A DNA stretch of 64,000 nt from Dechloromonas sp. ZY10 (lineage in GTDB: Bacteria; Pseudomonadota; Gammaproteobacteria; Burkholderiales; Rhodocyclaceae). The translations under genes and the position numbers were made by a program. The notes beneath the pieces are model-generated. The model worked only from the letters and a program-made list of their open reading frames with translations. It had not been told where the DNA came from and ran no database searches. Positions within the stretch are counted from its first letter, which is position 1. Each line of letters opens with the position of its first letter. This document shows, one piece after another, positions 1 to 8,920 of the stretch. The stretch is taken from the NCBI RefSeq assembly GCF_041378895.1, contig NZ_CP144212.1, positions 1,349,501-1,413,500 of the forward strand. The letters are read 5' to 3'.

Positions 1-1818
1 CGGCTGGCGTTCGAGACGCGCGATGATGGGGGTGCCGGGAAGCTTTTCGGGGGTGTGGCGAACGATGTTGGTGGCCGCTTCGAAGGCTGCCAAGGCCAAG
101 GCACGCCAGATCTCTTCCGGCTGGTCGGAAAGCAGGCTGGCGATTTTTTCGCGCAACAGGGTGAGGCCGTCCAGGCGGCGTGGCAGCTCGAAGCATTCCG
201 GATGCGGGCGGGGGGCGTTGTTACCGTGCTCAGGCTGCATCTGCACTGCGATCAGGGTTCGGTCGTCGCTCCGTCCGTGCTGGCCGGCAAAGTCGTCGAG
301 ATCACTGCGCAGGGCATTGAGCAGGATGGCGGGGCTGATCGTCTGGCAACGGGCGGCGCGGAGCAATTCCCTGATCCGCTCCTCGCCGTAGGCTGTGCCG
401 GCAGCAGTGGTGGTCTCGCTGATCCCGTCCGAATAAAGCAGCAGCAGGTCGTCTATGGCCAGTGGGGTGGTCTGTTCGGCGTAGGTTTCGTTGGCCAGCA
501 CGCCCAGCGGCAGGTTGTCTCCCAGCAGGTGTTCGATTTGCCCATCCGGGTGGGCGAGCAGGGCCGGCGTATGGCCGGCATTGACCCAGGTCACGCAGCC
601 TTGCACCCGGTCGAAACGGAGCAGCGAGAGGGTGGCGAAGCAGTCAAGGTCTATCAGTTCCGGAGTGATTGCAGTATGGAGCGCATTCATGATCTGCGCC
701 GGGGAAGGGGGCGCCTGTAGTTCATGCCGGCAGAGCAGTTCGGTAAATATTCGCCGGTAGCTGCTCTTGATCGCGGCAGCGATCAGGGCTGCAGCCACGC
801 CCTTGCCCATCACATCGCCGGTGATCAACTCGAAAGTGTCGTCTCCCAGCCGGGTGAAAGTGTAAAAATCGCCGTCGACACCTTCCGAGGCTTCGGTGTG
901 GCAGGCCACGGCAAATCCCGGCAGGTGCTCGGGCAGGGGGCCGAACAGCAGCCGCTGCTGGATTTGGGCACCGATTTCTAATTCGCGCTGGCGGGCTGCG
1001 GCCAACTGCTGGCGGGCGCGGATCCGCTCGGTGATGTCGGTGCGGATGGCGACGTACTGGTAGGGAATGCCATCCTCGTCGCACCATGGAATGATGGTTG
1101 AGTCTACCCAGTAGATTTCTCCGTCGCTGCGCCGGTTGGCTATTTCGCCGTGCCAGGTGTGGCCGGCGGCAATCGTTTGCCAGATTTCCGCATAAAAACT
1201 CTCAGGATGCAGGCCCGATTTGATCAGGCGATGATTTTGCCCGAGCAGTTCGGCCTCCGGGTAGCCAGAGATGTCGCAGAAACGAGGGTTGGCATAGGTG
1301 ATCCTGCCGTCTGCATCGCAGATGCTGACCAGACAATGAGCATCGAGCGCAGCCTTCTGCTGGCGCAGTTCAGCAACGGCTTGTTGCAAGGCCTGCCGTT
1401 CGCCTTGCAGGCGTCGCCGCAACTGCTCGCGCTCAATCACGTTGGCGACCCGGCGTTGCAGGATTTTGGACGATACCGGTTTGGTCAGAAAGTCGACTGC
1501 GCCGAGTTCGAGTCCGCGAATCTGCGAGGCGCTGTCGGTGAGCGCGGTCAGGAAGATGATCGGGGTTGCCGCCAGTTGCGGGTCGGCCTGGATTTGTCCG
1601 GCAACTGCAAAGCCATCCATGTCCGGCATCATTACATCGAGCAGAACGACGTCGACCGCCTCAGCGGCCAGTAGCGCCAGTGCTTCGGCGCCACTGCCGG
1701 CAGTCAGCACCCGGCAGTGCCGGGCGAGAATGCTTTGGCATAGCTGCAGGTTGGCCGGCGTGTCGTCGACGATCAGTACCGTTCCCGGTGGCGCCGCGTC
1801 GGGGGTGACCGGGCTCAT
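1..1818 (-). CDS. REC-PAS-SpoIIE-type phosphatase with C-terminal kinase-like domain (partial)
   Basis: The gene runs off the left edge; 606 codons are visible. An N-terminal receiver domain (about residues 12-130, phosphoacceptor D61 in LLDVMMPDMDG) is followed by a short coiled segment and a PAS domain (about 155-265). Next comes a PP2C/SpoIIE phosphatase domain with GVDGDFY and GDVMGKG metal-binding motifs. At the edge an HATPase_c_2 (RsbW-like) fold begins, with an N-box-like AAFEAATNIVRH. Family knowledge: such proteins control STAS antagonists by dephosphorylation, with the kinase domain acting in the opposite direction. The downstream STAS gene is only 3 bases from the ATG side, so the two probably form one partner-switch unit. 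The receiver implies an upstream histidine kinase, perhaps one of those in this window. Domain calls are confident; the output is unknown. Confidence 0.88.
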   Translation of the reverse strand, partial: MSPVTPDAAPPGTVLIVDDTPANLQLCQSILARHCRVLTAGSGAEALALLAAEAVDVVLLDVMMPDMDGFAVAGQIQADPQLAATPIIFLTALTDSASQIRGLELGAVDFLTKPVSSKILQRRVANVIEREQLRRRLQGERQALQQAVAELRQQKAALDAHCLVSICDADGRITYANPRFCDISGYPEAELLGQNHRLIKSGLHPESFYAEIWQTIAAGHTWHGEIANRRSDGEIYWVDSTIIPWCDEDGIPYQYVAIRTDITERIRARQQLAAARQRELEIGAQIQQRLLFGPLPEHLPGFAVACHTEASEGVDGDFYTFTRLGDDTFELITGDVMGKGVAAALIAAAIKSSYRRIFTELLCRHELQAPPSPAQIMNALHTAITPELIDLDCFATLSLLRFDRVQGCVTWVNAGHTPALLAHPDGQIEHLLGDNLPLGVLANETYAEQTTPLAIDDLLLLYSDGISETTTAAGTAYGEERIRELLRAARCQTISPAILLNALRSDLDDFAGQHGRSDDRTLIAVQMQPEHGNNAPRPHPECFELPRRLDGLTLLREKIASLLSDQPEEIWRALALAAFEAATNIVRHTPEKLPGTPIIARLERQP

Positions 1819-1821
1819 GGT

Positions 1822-2160
1822 TCAGGGGCAGGCAGCCAGCGCTGCGGCGATGGTGTCGTGCAGCGAAAAGATGCGGTGCATGCGGACCAGTTCGAACAGG
1901 GCGCGTACCGGTTTGGCCAGCCCCACCAGATGCAGGGTACCGTTGCGGTTATTCATTGTGCGCAGGCAGGAGAGCAGCGCGCCCAGGCCTGAGCTATCCA
2001 CGAAGCTCAGCGCCGACATGTCGATGACCACGCAATGACTGCTTTCGAGTAGTGGTTGAATCAGGGATTTGAACTGGCCGGCATTGCCGGCGTCGAGGTT
2101 TTCGCTCTCAACCCGGATGAGCAGGGCTGCTCCGGCCATGGGTTCGCTGTGCAGGTTCAT
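1822..2160 (-). CDS. STAS-domain anti-sigma factor antagonist (RsbV/SpoIIAA type)
   Basis: A 112-residue single STAS domain. The central motif SFVDSSGLGALLSCL carries the serine pair that is the usual phosphorylation site in this family. The start is placed at the ATG preceded by AAGGAG at an 8-base spacing, rather than at the in-frame TTG six codons earlier. It is transcribed immediately ahead of the SpoIIE-type phosphatase/kinase gene, and the gap between the two genes is 3 bases, so co-translation is likely. Inference: the neighbouring phosphatase and kinase domains act on this protein to release or sequester an unseen partner. No sigma factor gene is adjacent, so the target may not be a sigma factor. 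Confidence 0.88.
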   Translation of the reverse strand: MNLHSEPMAGAALLIRVESENLDAGNAGQFKSLIQPLLESSHCVVIDMSALSFVDSSGLGALLSCLRTMNNRNGTLHLVGLAKPVRALFELVRMHRIFSLHDTIAAALAACP

Positions 2161-2342
2161 GAGGGTTTCTCCTTGCAACTGACAGGGGCCGCCCGTTGCC
2201 GCCCAAGGTGCAGATACGGCAGGCTTGCGCGAAAAACATCGCGGCGGATCACGAGCGAACTGTAAGCAACTGACCGATGCCGGTTGTGGCTGGATTGCAA
2301 ACTCTGCCGGCTGGTCCGGACCGGAACCTAGTATCCGGTGCT

Positions 2343-2756
2343 TCAGCCGAGCAGGGTGACCACAACTTCCCGCCGGTGCCCCTCGTTGCGGTGCTCGAAC
2401 AGGAATACGCCCTGCCAGTGGCCAAGCAGCAAATGCCGGTGGGCAAAGGGCAGGCTCAGGGAAACTCCGGTCAGCAGGCTGCGGGCGTGTGCTGCCATGT
2501 CATCGTCTCCTTCCTGGCGGTGGCGATAGGCCGGGTCGCCATCCGGTGCCCAGCGCTGAAGCAGGGTGTCGAGGTCGTGGCGGACATCGGGATCGGCGTT
2601 TTCAGTCAATGCCAGTCCGCAACTGGTATGGCGGACAAAAATGTGGACGATGCCGCATTCAAGTTCGCTTTTCTGGACAATGGCCGCGATGTCGCGGGTA
2701 ATCTCCAGGGTGCTGCGGGCATGGGTGACATAGTGGAGTACCTGTTGTTCGGCCAT
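2343..2756 (-). CDS. YjbQ/UPF0047 family protein
   Basis: 137 residues matching the secondary thiamine-phosphate synthase enzyme family (YjbQ, UPF0047). Visible family features are the VHIFVRHTSCGLALTENADPDVRHDL block in the first half and GVSLSLPFAHRHLLLGHWQGVFLFEHR in the second, with several conserved histidines. The chosen ATG has GGAGG about 10 bases upstream. E. coli YjbQ has weak thiamine phosphate synthase activity, but the physiological role is unsettled. It is separated by about 180 bases from the STAS gene and is divergent from the solute-binding lipoprotein gene. No thiamine genes lie nearby, so context does not sharpen the function. Confidence 0.85.
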   Translation of the reverse strand: MAEQQVLHYVTHARSTLEITRDIAAIVQKSELECGIVHIFVRHTSCGLALTENADPDVRHDLDTLLQRWAPDGDPAYRHRQEGDDDMAAHARSLLTGVSLSLPFAHRHLLLGHWQGVFLFEHRNEGHRREVVVTLLG

Positions 2757-2884
2757 GAGACGAAAACCTCCGGTGGTCAGTATGGCTGCCATCTTGCCCG
2801 ATTCTGCGGCGCAGGGGCAGAGGGGGCGCATATAATGCGGCGAACTAGCGCCGCAGACTGAAGGCGGCAAGGGGGAGAGAAAGG

Positions 2885-3814
2885 ATGCGGGCGGAGAAGG
2901 CTGCCGGGTTCGGCTGGTTATGGCTGATGGGGGGTGTGTGTCTGCTGTTGGCTGCCTGCGAGGCGCCGCCGCAGGCAGCGCTTGGACCGCGCTTCGTCGA
3001 TAACCCGCCGCTCCGGCAAAAGCCGCTCTACCGGCTGGCGGTGCATCCCTTGCATAATCCGCAGAAATTGAGCGAGGCTTATCAGCCGCTGATCGATTAT
3101 CTGAACCGGCGGATTCCCGAGGCCCGCTTCGAGCTCGAAGCCTCCCGCAACTATCAGGCCTACGAGGAAAAAATCCGCGCCCGGGCTCCGGAGATATTGC
3201 TGCCCAATCCATGGCAAACCTTGTTGGCGATGGATAGCGGTTATGCAGTGATTGCGATGGCTGGCGATGCCGAGGATTTTCGCGGTATCTTCATCGTCCG
3301 CCGGGATTCGAACCTCAAACAGCCCGGCGATCTCAAAGGCAAGGCGATCGCCTATCCGTCTCCGACCGCGTTGGCAGCGGCGATGCTGCCGCAGTATTAC
3401 CTGCATCGGCACGGGGTCGATGTGATCCGCGATCTGGATAACCGCTACGTAGGGTCACAGGAGTCTTCAATCATGAGCGTTGCGCTTGGTGAAACGGCAA
3501 TTGCCGCGACCTGGCCGCCGCCTTGGCGCGCCTTCCAGAAGGACCATCCGCGTGAGGCTGCAGAATTGCGGGTGATCTGGGAGACTCCGCATTTGCTGAA
3601 CAATTCGCTGATGCTGCGCGACGATGTGCCGCTGGAACTCCGGCATAAGTTGCAGAATTTGCTGCCCGGACTCTCTGGATCACCAGAGGGGACCCAGATT
3701 CTTGCCGCGATGCAGACAGCCCGCTTTCATCGCGCCGACAACGCTTTCTATCAGCCGGTGCGCCAGTTCATCCAGCGTTTTGAGCGCGAAGTCAGGGTCG
3801 TGGTGCAACCATGA
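2885..3814 (+). CDS. PhnD-like periplasmic solute-binding lipoprotein
   Basis: 309 residues. The N-terminus has a hydrophobic segment ending in a lipobox (LLLAAC, cysteine near residue 25), so this is an exported, lipid-anchored protein. The mature part resembles phosphate/phosphonate-type (PhnD) binding proteins: YRLAVHPLHNPQKLSEAYQP near the start, then LKGKAIAYPSPTA and an LLNNSLMLRDDVP block. No ABC permease or ATPase gene is near. Instead its stop codon overlaps the start of a hybrid histidine kinase by four bases (ATGA). This suggests it presents a ligand to the kinase rather than feeding a transporter. The ligand cannot be read from sequence; a phosphorus oxyanion is only one possibility. 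Confidence 0.85.
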   Translation: MRAEKAAGFGWLWLMGGVCLLLAACEAPPQAALGPRFVDNPPLRQKPLYRLAVHPLHNPQKLSEAYQPLIDYLNRRIPEARFELEASRNYQAYEEKIRARAPEILLPNPWQTLLAMDSGYAVIAMAGDAEDFRGIFIVRRDSNLKQPGDLKGKAIAYPSPTALAAAMLPQYYLHRHGVDVIRDLDNRYVGSQESSIMSVALGETAIAATWPPPWRAFQKDHPREAAELRVIWETPHLLNNSLMLRDDVPLELRHKLQNLLPGLSGSPEGTQILAAMQTARFHRADNAFYQPVRQFIQRFEREVRVVVQP

Positions 3815-6800
3815 GGCGCCTTGCTTTCTTTCCTCCCGGCCTGCGGCGGCAACTGGTTGCCTGGATTGCGCTGGTCATGGCGCTGACGATGAGCCTGTTT
3901 GTCGTGCTGTTGACAGAGCGGCAGCAGAACTTTTTACTTGAACAGAAAATTTCCCAGGCACGGGCGCTGACGCACAGCCTTGCGAGCGTCGCCGGCCCTT
4001 GGCTGAAGGCTCGCGACGTGCTTGGCTTGCAGGAGTTGCTCGACGCGCAGAAAGCTTATTCCGAGTTGCGCTATGCCGTGATCGTTGACCTTGAGGGAAG
4101 AGTACTGGCGCATACGGATGCCAGCTATCGCGGTCGCTACCTCGCTGATCTTCCTGAACGGGTTGATGGCTATCTGCTGGCCCAGACCGGCGAGTTGGTC
4201 GATTATCTGCATCCGGTGAGTTTTTCCGGTCAGCACGTTGGCTGGGTCAGGCTGGGGCTGGGGCAGGCCGAGGCCCGGCAGGAACTCCACAATCTGCGTC
4301 AGGGTGCCTTGCTCTATGCTTTGCTGTCGTTGGGGCTGGTGGTACTGATCGTGGTTGTGCTGGTGCAACGGGTTACCCGCAAGCTTTATGCGATTGAGGA
4401 TGTGGTCGGCCGCGTGCGCGGCGGCGACATGAATTGCCGGGTCGAGGTGGTTGGCGACGATGAGGCTGCGCGTCTGGCCCTGGCCTTCAACGACATGCTC
4501 GAACGGCTCAGCGAGCGGGCGCGCGAACTGCGCGACATGCACCGGGTGGTGCAGATGAGCGAGGCCCGTTTCCGCAGTATTTTCGAGCGTTCCAACACCG
4601 GGATTGTATTTGCTGACGCCTCGGGGATGCTGATCGACTTCAATCCGGCTTTCAGCCAGATGATGCGCGGTTATACCCCGGCAGAATTGCACCAGCTGAA
4701 TCTGGCGCAACTCAGTCACCCGAATGATCGAGAGCGCGAGCATGGCTATTTTCGCGAAATCCTGGCCGGAACCCGTGACGATTACAGGATTGAAAAACGT
4801 TATTGTCTGCGGGATGGCGAGGTTTTGTGGGTTGACCTTGCGGTTTCCGCGTTGCGTGACGAGGCCGGTACGCCTCTATATTTTGTCGGCGTTGTGGTCG
4901 ATGTCAGCCATCGCAAGCATGCGGAAGAGGGATTGATCGAAGCCAAGCAGGCGGCCGAGGCTGCCAACCGGGCCAAGAGCGAGTTCCTCGCCAATATGAG
5001 CCACGAGATCAGGACCCCGATGAACGCAATCATCGGCCTTTCCCGGCTGGTCCTCGATTCACCCCTGTCGCCGCAACAGCGTGACTATCTGGGGAAAGCC
5101 CATGATTCAGCGCGGGCCTTGCTGGTAATCCTCAACGATATTCTTGATTACTCAAAGATTGAGGCCGGGCGCCTCGATGTCGAGTACCAGCCCTTTGTCC
5201 TTGACCATGTACTGCAGCGGGTGGCAGACCTGTTTTCGGCGCAACTTGAGGAAAAGGGGCTCGAACTCTTTTTCTCGATTGCTCCGGGCATGCCACAAGA
5301 TCTGATCGGCGATGCGACGCGATTGACCCAGGTCTTGGTCAATCTGGTCGGAAATGCCGTCAAATTCACCGAGCGGGGAGAAATCGAGCTGGCCGTAAGT
5401 GGCGAATGCGACCGCGACGATTCGCTGCAGTTGCAGGTCAGTGTGCGTGATACGGGTATCGGTTTATCCGCCGAGCAGAGCGAGTCCTTGTTTCAGCCTT
5501 TCACCCAGGCTGATTCTTCGACCACCCGGAAACATGGCGGAACCGGCTTGGGGCTGGCGATTTCCCGGCGTCTGGTGCATTTGATGGGGGGAGAGATTTC
5601 GGTCAATAGCATCCTCGGGGCCGGTGCGACTTTCAGCTTCCATGTCCGGGTCGGTGTTGCTGCCGGTGCCGCGCGCCCGGCCGACTTGCAACAGCTGGCC
5701 GGATTGCGGGTACTGGTGGTCGACGATCAGGAACGGTCCCGGCAAATTCTCGGAGACTGGCTGCAGGCCTGGAAAATCCAGGTCGATGTGGCAGCCAGCG
5801 GGCTCGATGCACTGGGGCTGATTGAGGCGGCGCTGCTTGGTGGTACTCGACATGACGTACTGCTGCTTGATGGTCAGATGCCGGATCTGGCCGCCCGCCA
5901 ACTGCTGGCCCGGATCGACACCTTGCTGCCGCAAGCGGAACTGCCGCCATGGCGGGTTGTGCTGGCCTCGGCCGGAGCGGCCGAGGCCTTGCGCCAATTA
6001 GCCGGAGAGGTCCGGATCGACGCATTCCTGAGCAAACCGGCGACACCCTCGGCGCTATTCGATACCTTGCTCGCCGTGCTGGCCCCGCCTGGATCGCCGG
6101 CAGCGGCCGCAGCCGGGGGGGCAAGCGGGAGTGCAGCGTTGGCCGGAGTACGGATATTGCTGGTCGAGGACAACCCGAACAATCAGCTGGTCGCAGCCGA
6201 GTTTCTGCGTCGCCAGGGCGCCCAGGTTGAAATTGCCGAGCACGGCGCCCAGGCGGTGGATCGGGTTGCCGGTGGCGAGGTGCCGGATGTGGTGTTGATG
6301 GATCTGCACATGCCGGTCATGGGCGGTCTGGAGGCGACCCGACGCATCCGCGCGTTGCCGCATGCGGCAACTCTGCCGGTGATTGCAATGACCGCCGCAG
6401 TGATGGCCGAGGATCGGCGTTTGTGCGAGGAGGCCGGGATGGCCGATTTCGTGCCCAAACCGATCGATCCCGAGGTTTTGCTGGCGGCACTCGGCAGGTG
6501 CCTGGGCCGCCGGCTGGTCCTCCCGCTGCCGCGAGTGCAGGCCACTGCTACGGAGTTGCCGAGGTTGCCCGGCTTCGAGCTGGAGGAGGCGCTGGTGCGT
6601 CTGGGGGGGAATCGCGAGATGCTCTATCAGTTGCTGCGCGATCTGGCTGCGGCCATTCCGGATCATTGTCAGCAGCTGGCGGAGCTGGTCGATGTGTCGG
6701 CCTTGCGGCGCGAGGCGCACATGCTCAAGGGGGTACTGGCCAATTTGGGCGGCCGCCAATTGGCCGAGCAGGCGGCTATGCTGGAAAAAGCCCTGATTGG

Positions 6801-7128
6801 AGCGTCGACCGTGTCAACCGAGGCGCAGCACTTGTGCGCTGCCTGGCAACACGACCTGCAGGCCGCTGCAAGCGCCATCTGCCAACTGGTTCCCGAGGCG
6901 CGTACTGAAGCCGTTGCCGATGGTGCTTTGTCGGCCGAAGAGCGGCACATTTTTCTGGCCTGTTTGCGCGAGGACGAATATCCGCCGCAGGCATTGGTGG
7001 AAAAGCTACGCGGGGAGGCGGATAAAATGCCAGCGCTTGCGCTGGCGCTACGCTGTCTGGACAATTTCGATTATGCTGGTGCGCTGGAAGCGCTGGCAGA
7101 CTGGCACGACAAAGAAAACGCTGGCTGA
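3811..7128 (+). CDS. Hybrid sensor histidine kinase (TM-HAMP-PAS-HisKA-HATPase-REC-REC-Hpt)
   Basis: 1105 residues. Transmembrane segments at about 13-34 and 168-191 flank a periplasmic sensor region. These are followed by HAMP (about 190-245), PAS (about 251-375), HisKA with H398 in [11 protein letters not shown], and HATPase_c with GGTGLGLAISRRL. Two receiver domains follow (D687 in LLLDGQMPD, D831 in LMDLHMPVMGG), then an Hpt domain with H970 in REAHMLKG. This is a complete His-Asp-His-Asp phosphorelay in one polypeptide. It overlaps the upstream binding-protein gene by four bases and is followed 14 bases later by a REC-PAS-GGDEF gene, its likely phosphoryl acceptor. The first receiver is divergent around its core but keeps DD, D and K. 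Location is the inner membrane. Confidence 0.93.
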   Translation: MRRLAFFPPGLRRQLVAWIALVMALTMSLFVVLLTERQQNFLLEQKISQARALTHSLASVAGPWLKARDVLGLQELLDAQKAYSELRYAVIVDLEGRVLAHTDASYRGRYLADLPERVDGYLLAQTGELVDYLHPVSFSGQHVGWVRLGLGQAEARQELHNLRQGALLYALLSLGLVVLIVVVLVQRVTRKLYAIEDVVGRVRGGDMNCRVEVVGDDEAARLALAFNDMLERLSERARELRDMHRVVQMSEARFRSIFERSNTGIVFADASGMLIDFNPAFSQMMRGYTPAELHQLNLAQLSHPNDREREHGYFREILAGTRDDYRIEKRYCLRDGEVLWVDLAVSALRDEAGTPLYFVGVVVDVSHRKHAEEGLIEAKQAAEAANRAKSEFLANMSHEIRTPMNAIIGLSRLVLDSPLSPQQRDYLGKAHDSARALLVILNDILDYSKIEAGRLDVEYQPFVLDHVLQRVADLFSAQLEEKGLELFFSIAPGMPQDLIGDATRLTQVLVNLVGNAVKFTERGEIELAVSGECDRDDSLQLQVSVRDTGIGLSAEQSESLFQPFTQADSSTTRKHGGTGLGLAISRRLVHLMGGEISVNSILGAGATFSFHVRVGVAAGAARPADLQQLAGLRVLVVDDQERSRQILGDWLQAWKIQVDVAASGLDALGLIEAALLGGTRHDVLLLDGQMPDLAARQLLARIDTLLPQAELPPWRVVLASAGAAEALRQLAGEVRIDAFLSKPATPSALFDTLLAVLAPPGSPAAAAAGGASGSAALAGVRILLVEDNPNNQLVAAEFLRRQGAQVEIAEHGAQAVDRVAGGEVPDVVLMDLHMPVMGGLEATRRIRALPHAATLPVIAMTAAVMAEDRRLCEEAGMADFVPKPIDPEVLLAALGRCLGRRLVLPLPRVQATATELPRLPGFELEEALVRLGGNREMLYQLLRDLAAAIPDHCQQLAELVDVSALRREAHMLKGVLANLGGRQLAEQAAMLEKALIGASTVSTEAQHLCAAWQHDLQAAASAICQLVPEARTEAVADGALSAEERHIFLACLREDEYPPQALVEKLRGEADKMPALALALRCLDNFDYAGALEALADWHDKENAG

Positions 7129-7142
7129 CTGATACCAAGGCG

Positions 7143-8435
7143 ATGATGGAACACGATACCCGACCACTCCTGCTGCTCGTTGATGACGTCCCGGCAAACC
7201 TGCACGTGCTGGTTTCCATCCTGCAGCGTGAATATCGTCTGAAAACCGCTACCAGCGGCCGCCAGGCGCTGGAAATCGCCGCCCGCAAGGAAACTCCTGA
7301 TCTGGTGTTGCTCGACATCATGATGCCCGAAATGGATGGGCATCAGGTACTGGAGGCCCTGCGGGCCGCCCCGGCAACCCGCGATGTGCCGGTGATCTTC
7401 CTGACTGCCGACACCTCCGATGAAGCCGAGGTGCAAGGGCTGGAGGAGGGGGTAGATGACTTCCTGACCAAGCCGATTGTCGCACCGGTATTGCGGGCAC
7501 GGGTCAAGGCCCATCTGCAGCGGCGGCAGATGGAGAAGCAATTGCAGTTGTCCGATCAGATTCTGAAAAACACGCTGGAAGGGATTGTCATTACCGATCC
7601 GGAAACCCGGATTCTCGACGTCAATCCAGCGTATTGCCGGATGATGGGTTATGAGGCGACCGAAGTGATCGGGAAAACGCCGAAGGTCACCAGTTCCGGC
7701 CGGCATGATGCAGATTTTTACCGCGAGATGTGGACCTCGCTTGATCGCAACGGGCGTTGGGTGGGTGAGGTCTGGGATCGGCGCAAGGACGGTAGCGAGT
7801 TTCCGAAATGGCTGTCGATCACTGCGATCTACAACAATGCCGGCGAGTTGACCAATTACGTCGGTGTGTTCTCCGATATCAGCGTACTCAAGACCGCCGA
7901 GGAAAATCTGCAGCGCATGGCCTTCTACGATGCGCTGACCGACCTGCCGAACCGTACCCTGTATCGCGACCGGGTCGAGCAGGAGTTGGCGGTCAGTCAT
8001 CGCAACAATCTGCATTTTGCGGTGATTTTCCTCGATCTCGATCGGTTCAAGGCGGTGAATGACACCCTTGGGCATGATGCGGGCGACGAATTGCTGCGCC
8101 TGGTCGCGCGCCGCCTGCGCGGCAGCATTCGCGAAAGCGATACGGTGGCCCGCCAGGGCGGCGACGAGTTCATGGCATTGTTGCGTGATCTCCGGCAGCG
8201 CGAGGATGCTGCCTGTGTCGCTGCGAATATTGTCGAGGCCTTGCAGCGTCCTTTCGAGGTGCTGGGACATCGGGTCGAGATCGGTACCAGCATCGGGATC
8301 GCCATCTACCCGGAGCATGGTCGCGATTTCGATGCCCTGTCACGTCACGCCGATATGGCCATGTATCAGGCCAAGCATGCAGGTCGTGGCACTTTCCGCT
8401 TTTATTCCGAAAGCGAGTTTCCGCTGGCTGAGTAA
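7143..8435 (+). CDS. Response regulator with PAS and GGDEF (diguanylate cyclase)
   Basis: 430 residues. A receiver domain (about 8-125, D58 in LLDIMMPEMDG, K in LTKPI) is followed by PAS (about 138-255) and GGDEF (about 262-425). The active motif is intact (RQGGDEF, residues 339-343). An RESD inhibitory-site motif sits exactly five residues upstream, as in feedback-inhibited diguanylate cyclases. No EAL domain is present. It is predicted to make cyclic di-GMP when phosphorylated, probably by the hybrid kinase encoded 14 bases upstream. The first two codons are both ATG; either could be the start, and the ribosome site (CAAGG) is weak. The unit therefore reads as ligand-binding lipoprotein, kinase, c-di-GMP output. 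Confidence 0.93.
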   Translation: MMEHDTRPLLLLVDDVPANLHVLVSILQREYRLKTATSGRQALEIAARKETPDLVLLDIMMPEMDGHQVLEALRAAPATRDVPVIFLTADTSDEAEVQGLEEGVDDFLTKPIVAPVLRARVKAHLQRRQMEKQLQLSDQILKNTLEGIVITDPETRILDVNPAYCRMMGYEATEVIGKTPKVTSSGRHDADFYREMWTSLDRNGRWVGEVWDRRKDGSEFPKWLSITAIYNNAGELTNYVGVFSDISVLKTAEENLQRMAFYDALTDLPNRTLYRDRVEQELAVSHRNNLHFAVIFLDLDRFKAVNDTLGHDAGDELLRLVARRLRGSIRESDTVARQGGDEFMALLRDLRQREDAACVAANIVEALQRPFEVLGHRVEIGTSIGIAIYPEHGRDFDALSRHADMAMYQAKHAGRGTFRFYSESEFPLAE

Positions 8436-8483
8436 GCCGGCCGGCGGCTTGCTCTGTGTCTCTGATTTTTCTCCACGTTAACC

Positions 8484-8912
8484 ATGCCGCGTATCAAGAT
8501 CGATCTTCCTAAATCATTTTCGTTTGCGACCGAAATTCCGATTTACATTAATCACATCAATTATGGCAATCACCTCGACAATGCAGCCTTGCTGATGCTG
8601 GTATCCGAGGCCCGGGTGAGGTTTTTCCGCAGTCTGGGATATTCGGAACTGGATGTCGAAGGTGTCGGAGTGATCGTTGCCGATGCCGCCGTGCAGTACC
8701 GTTCCGAGGCTTTTCACGGCGAAACCCTGCTGATTGAAATGGCAGCGGATGATTTCAATAAATATGGTTGCGACTTCGTCTGGCGGCTCTCGGTCGGCGA
8801 ACGTGAGGTGGCGCGCGGCAAGCATGGAATGATGTTTTTTGATTACCAGGCGCGGCGCCCGGCACCTCTGCCGCAGGCATTTGTTGAGCGCCTGCAGGCC
8901 GGCCGAAAATAA
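8484..8912 (+). CDS. Acyl-CoA thioesterase, hotdog fold (FadM/YbgC-like)
   Basis: 142 residues with the 4HBT hotdog-fold pattern: an N-terminal strand with INHINYGNHLDNAALLMLVSEARVRFF, the family's helix region, and IVADAAVQYRSEAFHGETLLIE in the central strand. The usual catalytic D of the DxxG..N motif is replaced here by NHINYGNHLDN. Members hydrolyse acyl-CoA or related thioesters in the cytoplasm; the substrate cannot be predicted. It lies between the GGDEF gene and a radical SAM gene 8 bases downstream, with which it may be co-transcribed. Similar genes are often annotated as thioesterase superfamily protein. Confidence 0.82.
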   Translation: MPRIKIDLPKSFSFATEIPIYINHINYGNHLDNAALLMLVSEARVRFFRSLGYSELDVEGVGVIVADAAVQYRSEAFHGETLLIEMAADDFNKYGCDFVWRLSVGEREVARGKHGMMFFDYQARRPAPLPQAFVERLQAGRK

Positions 8913-8920
8913 GCGCAAAG

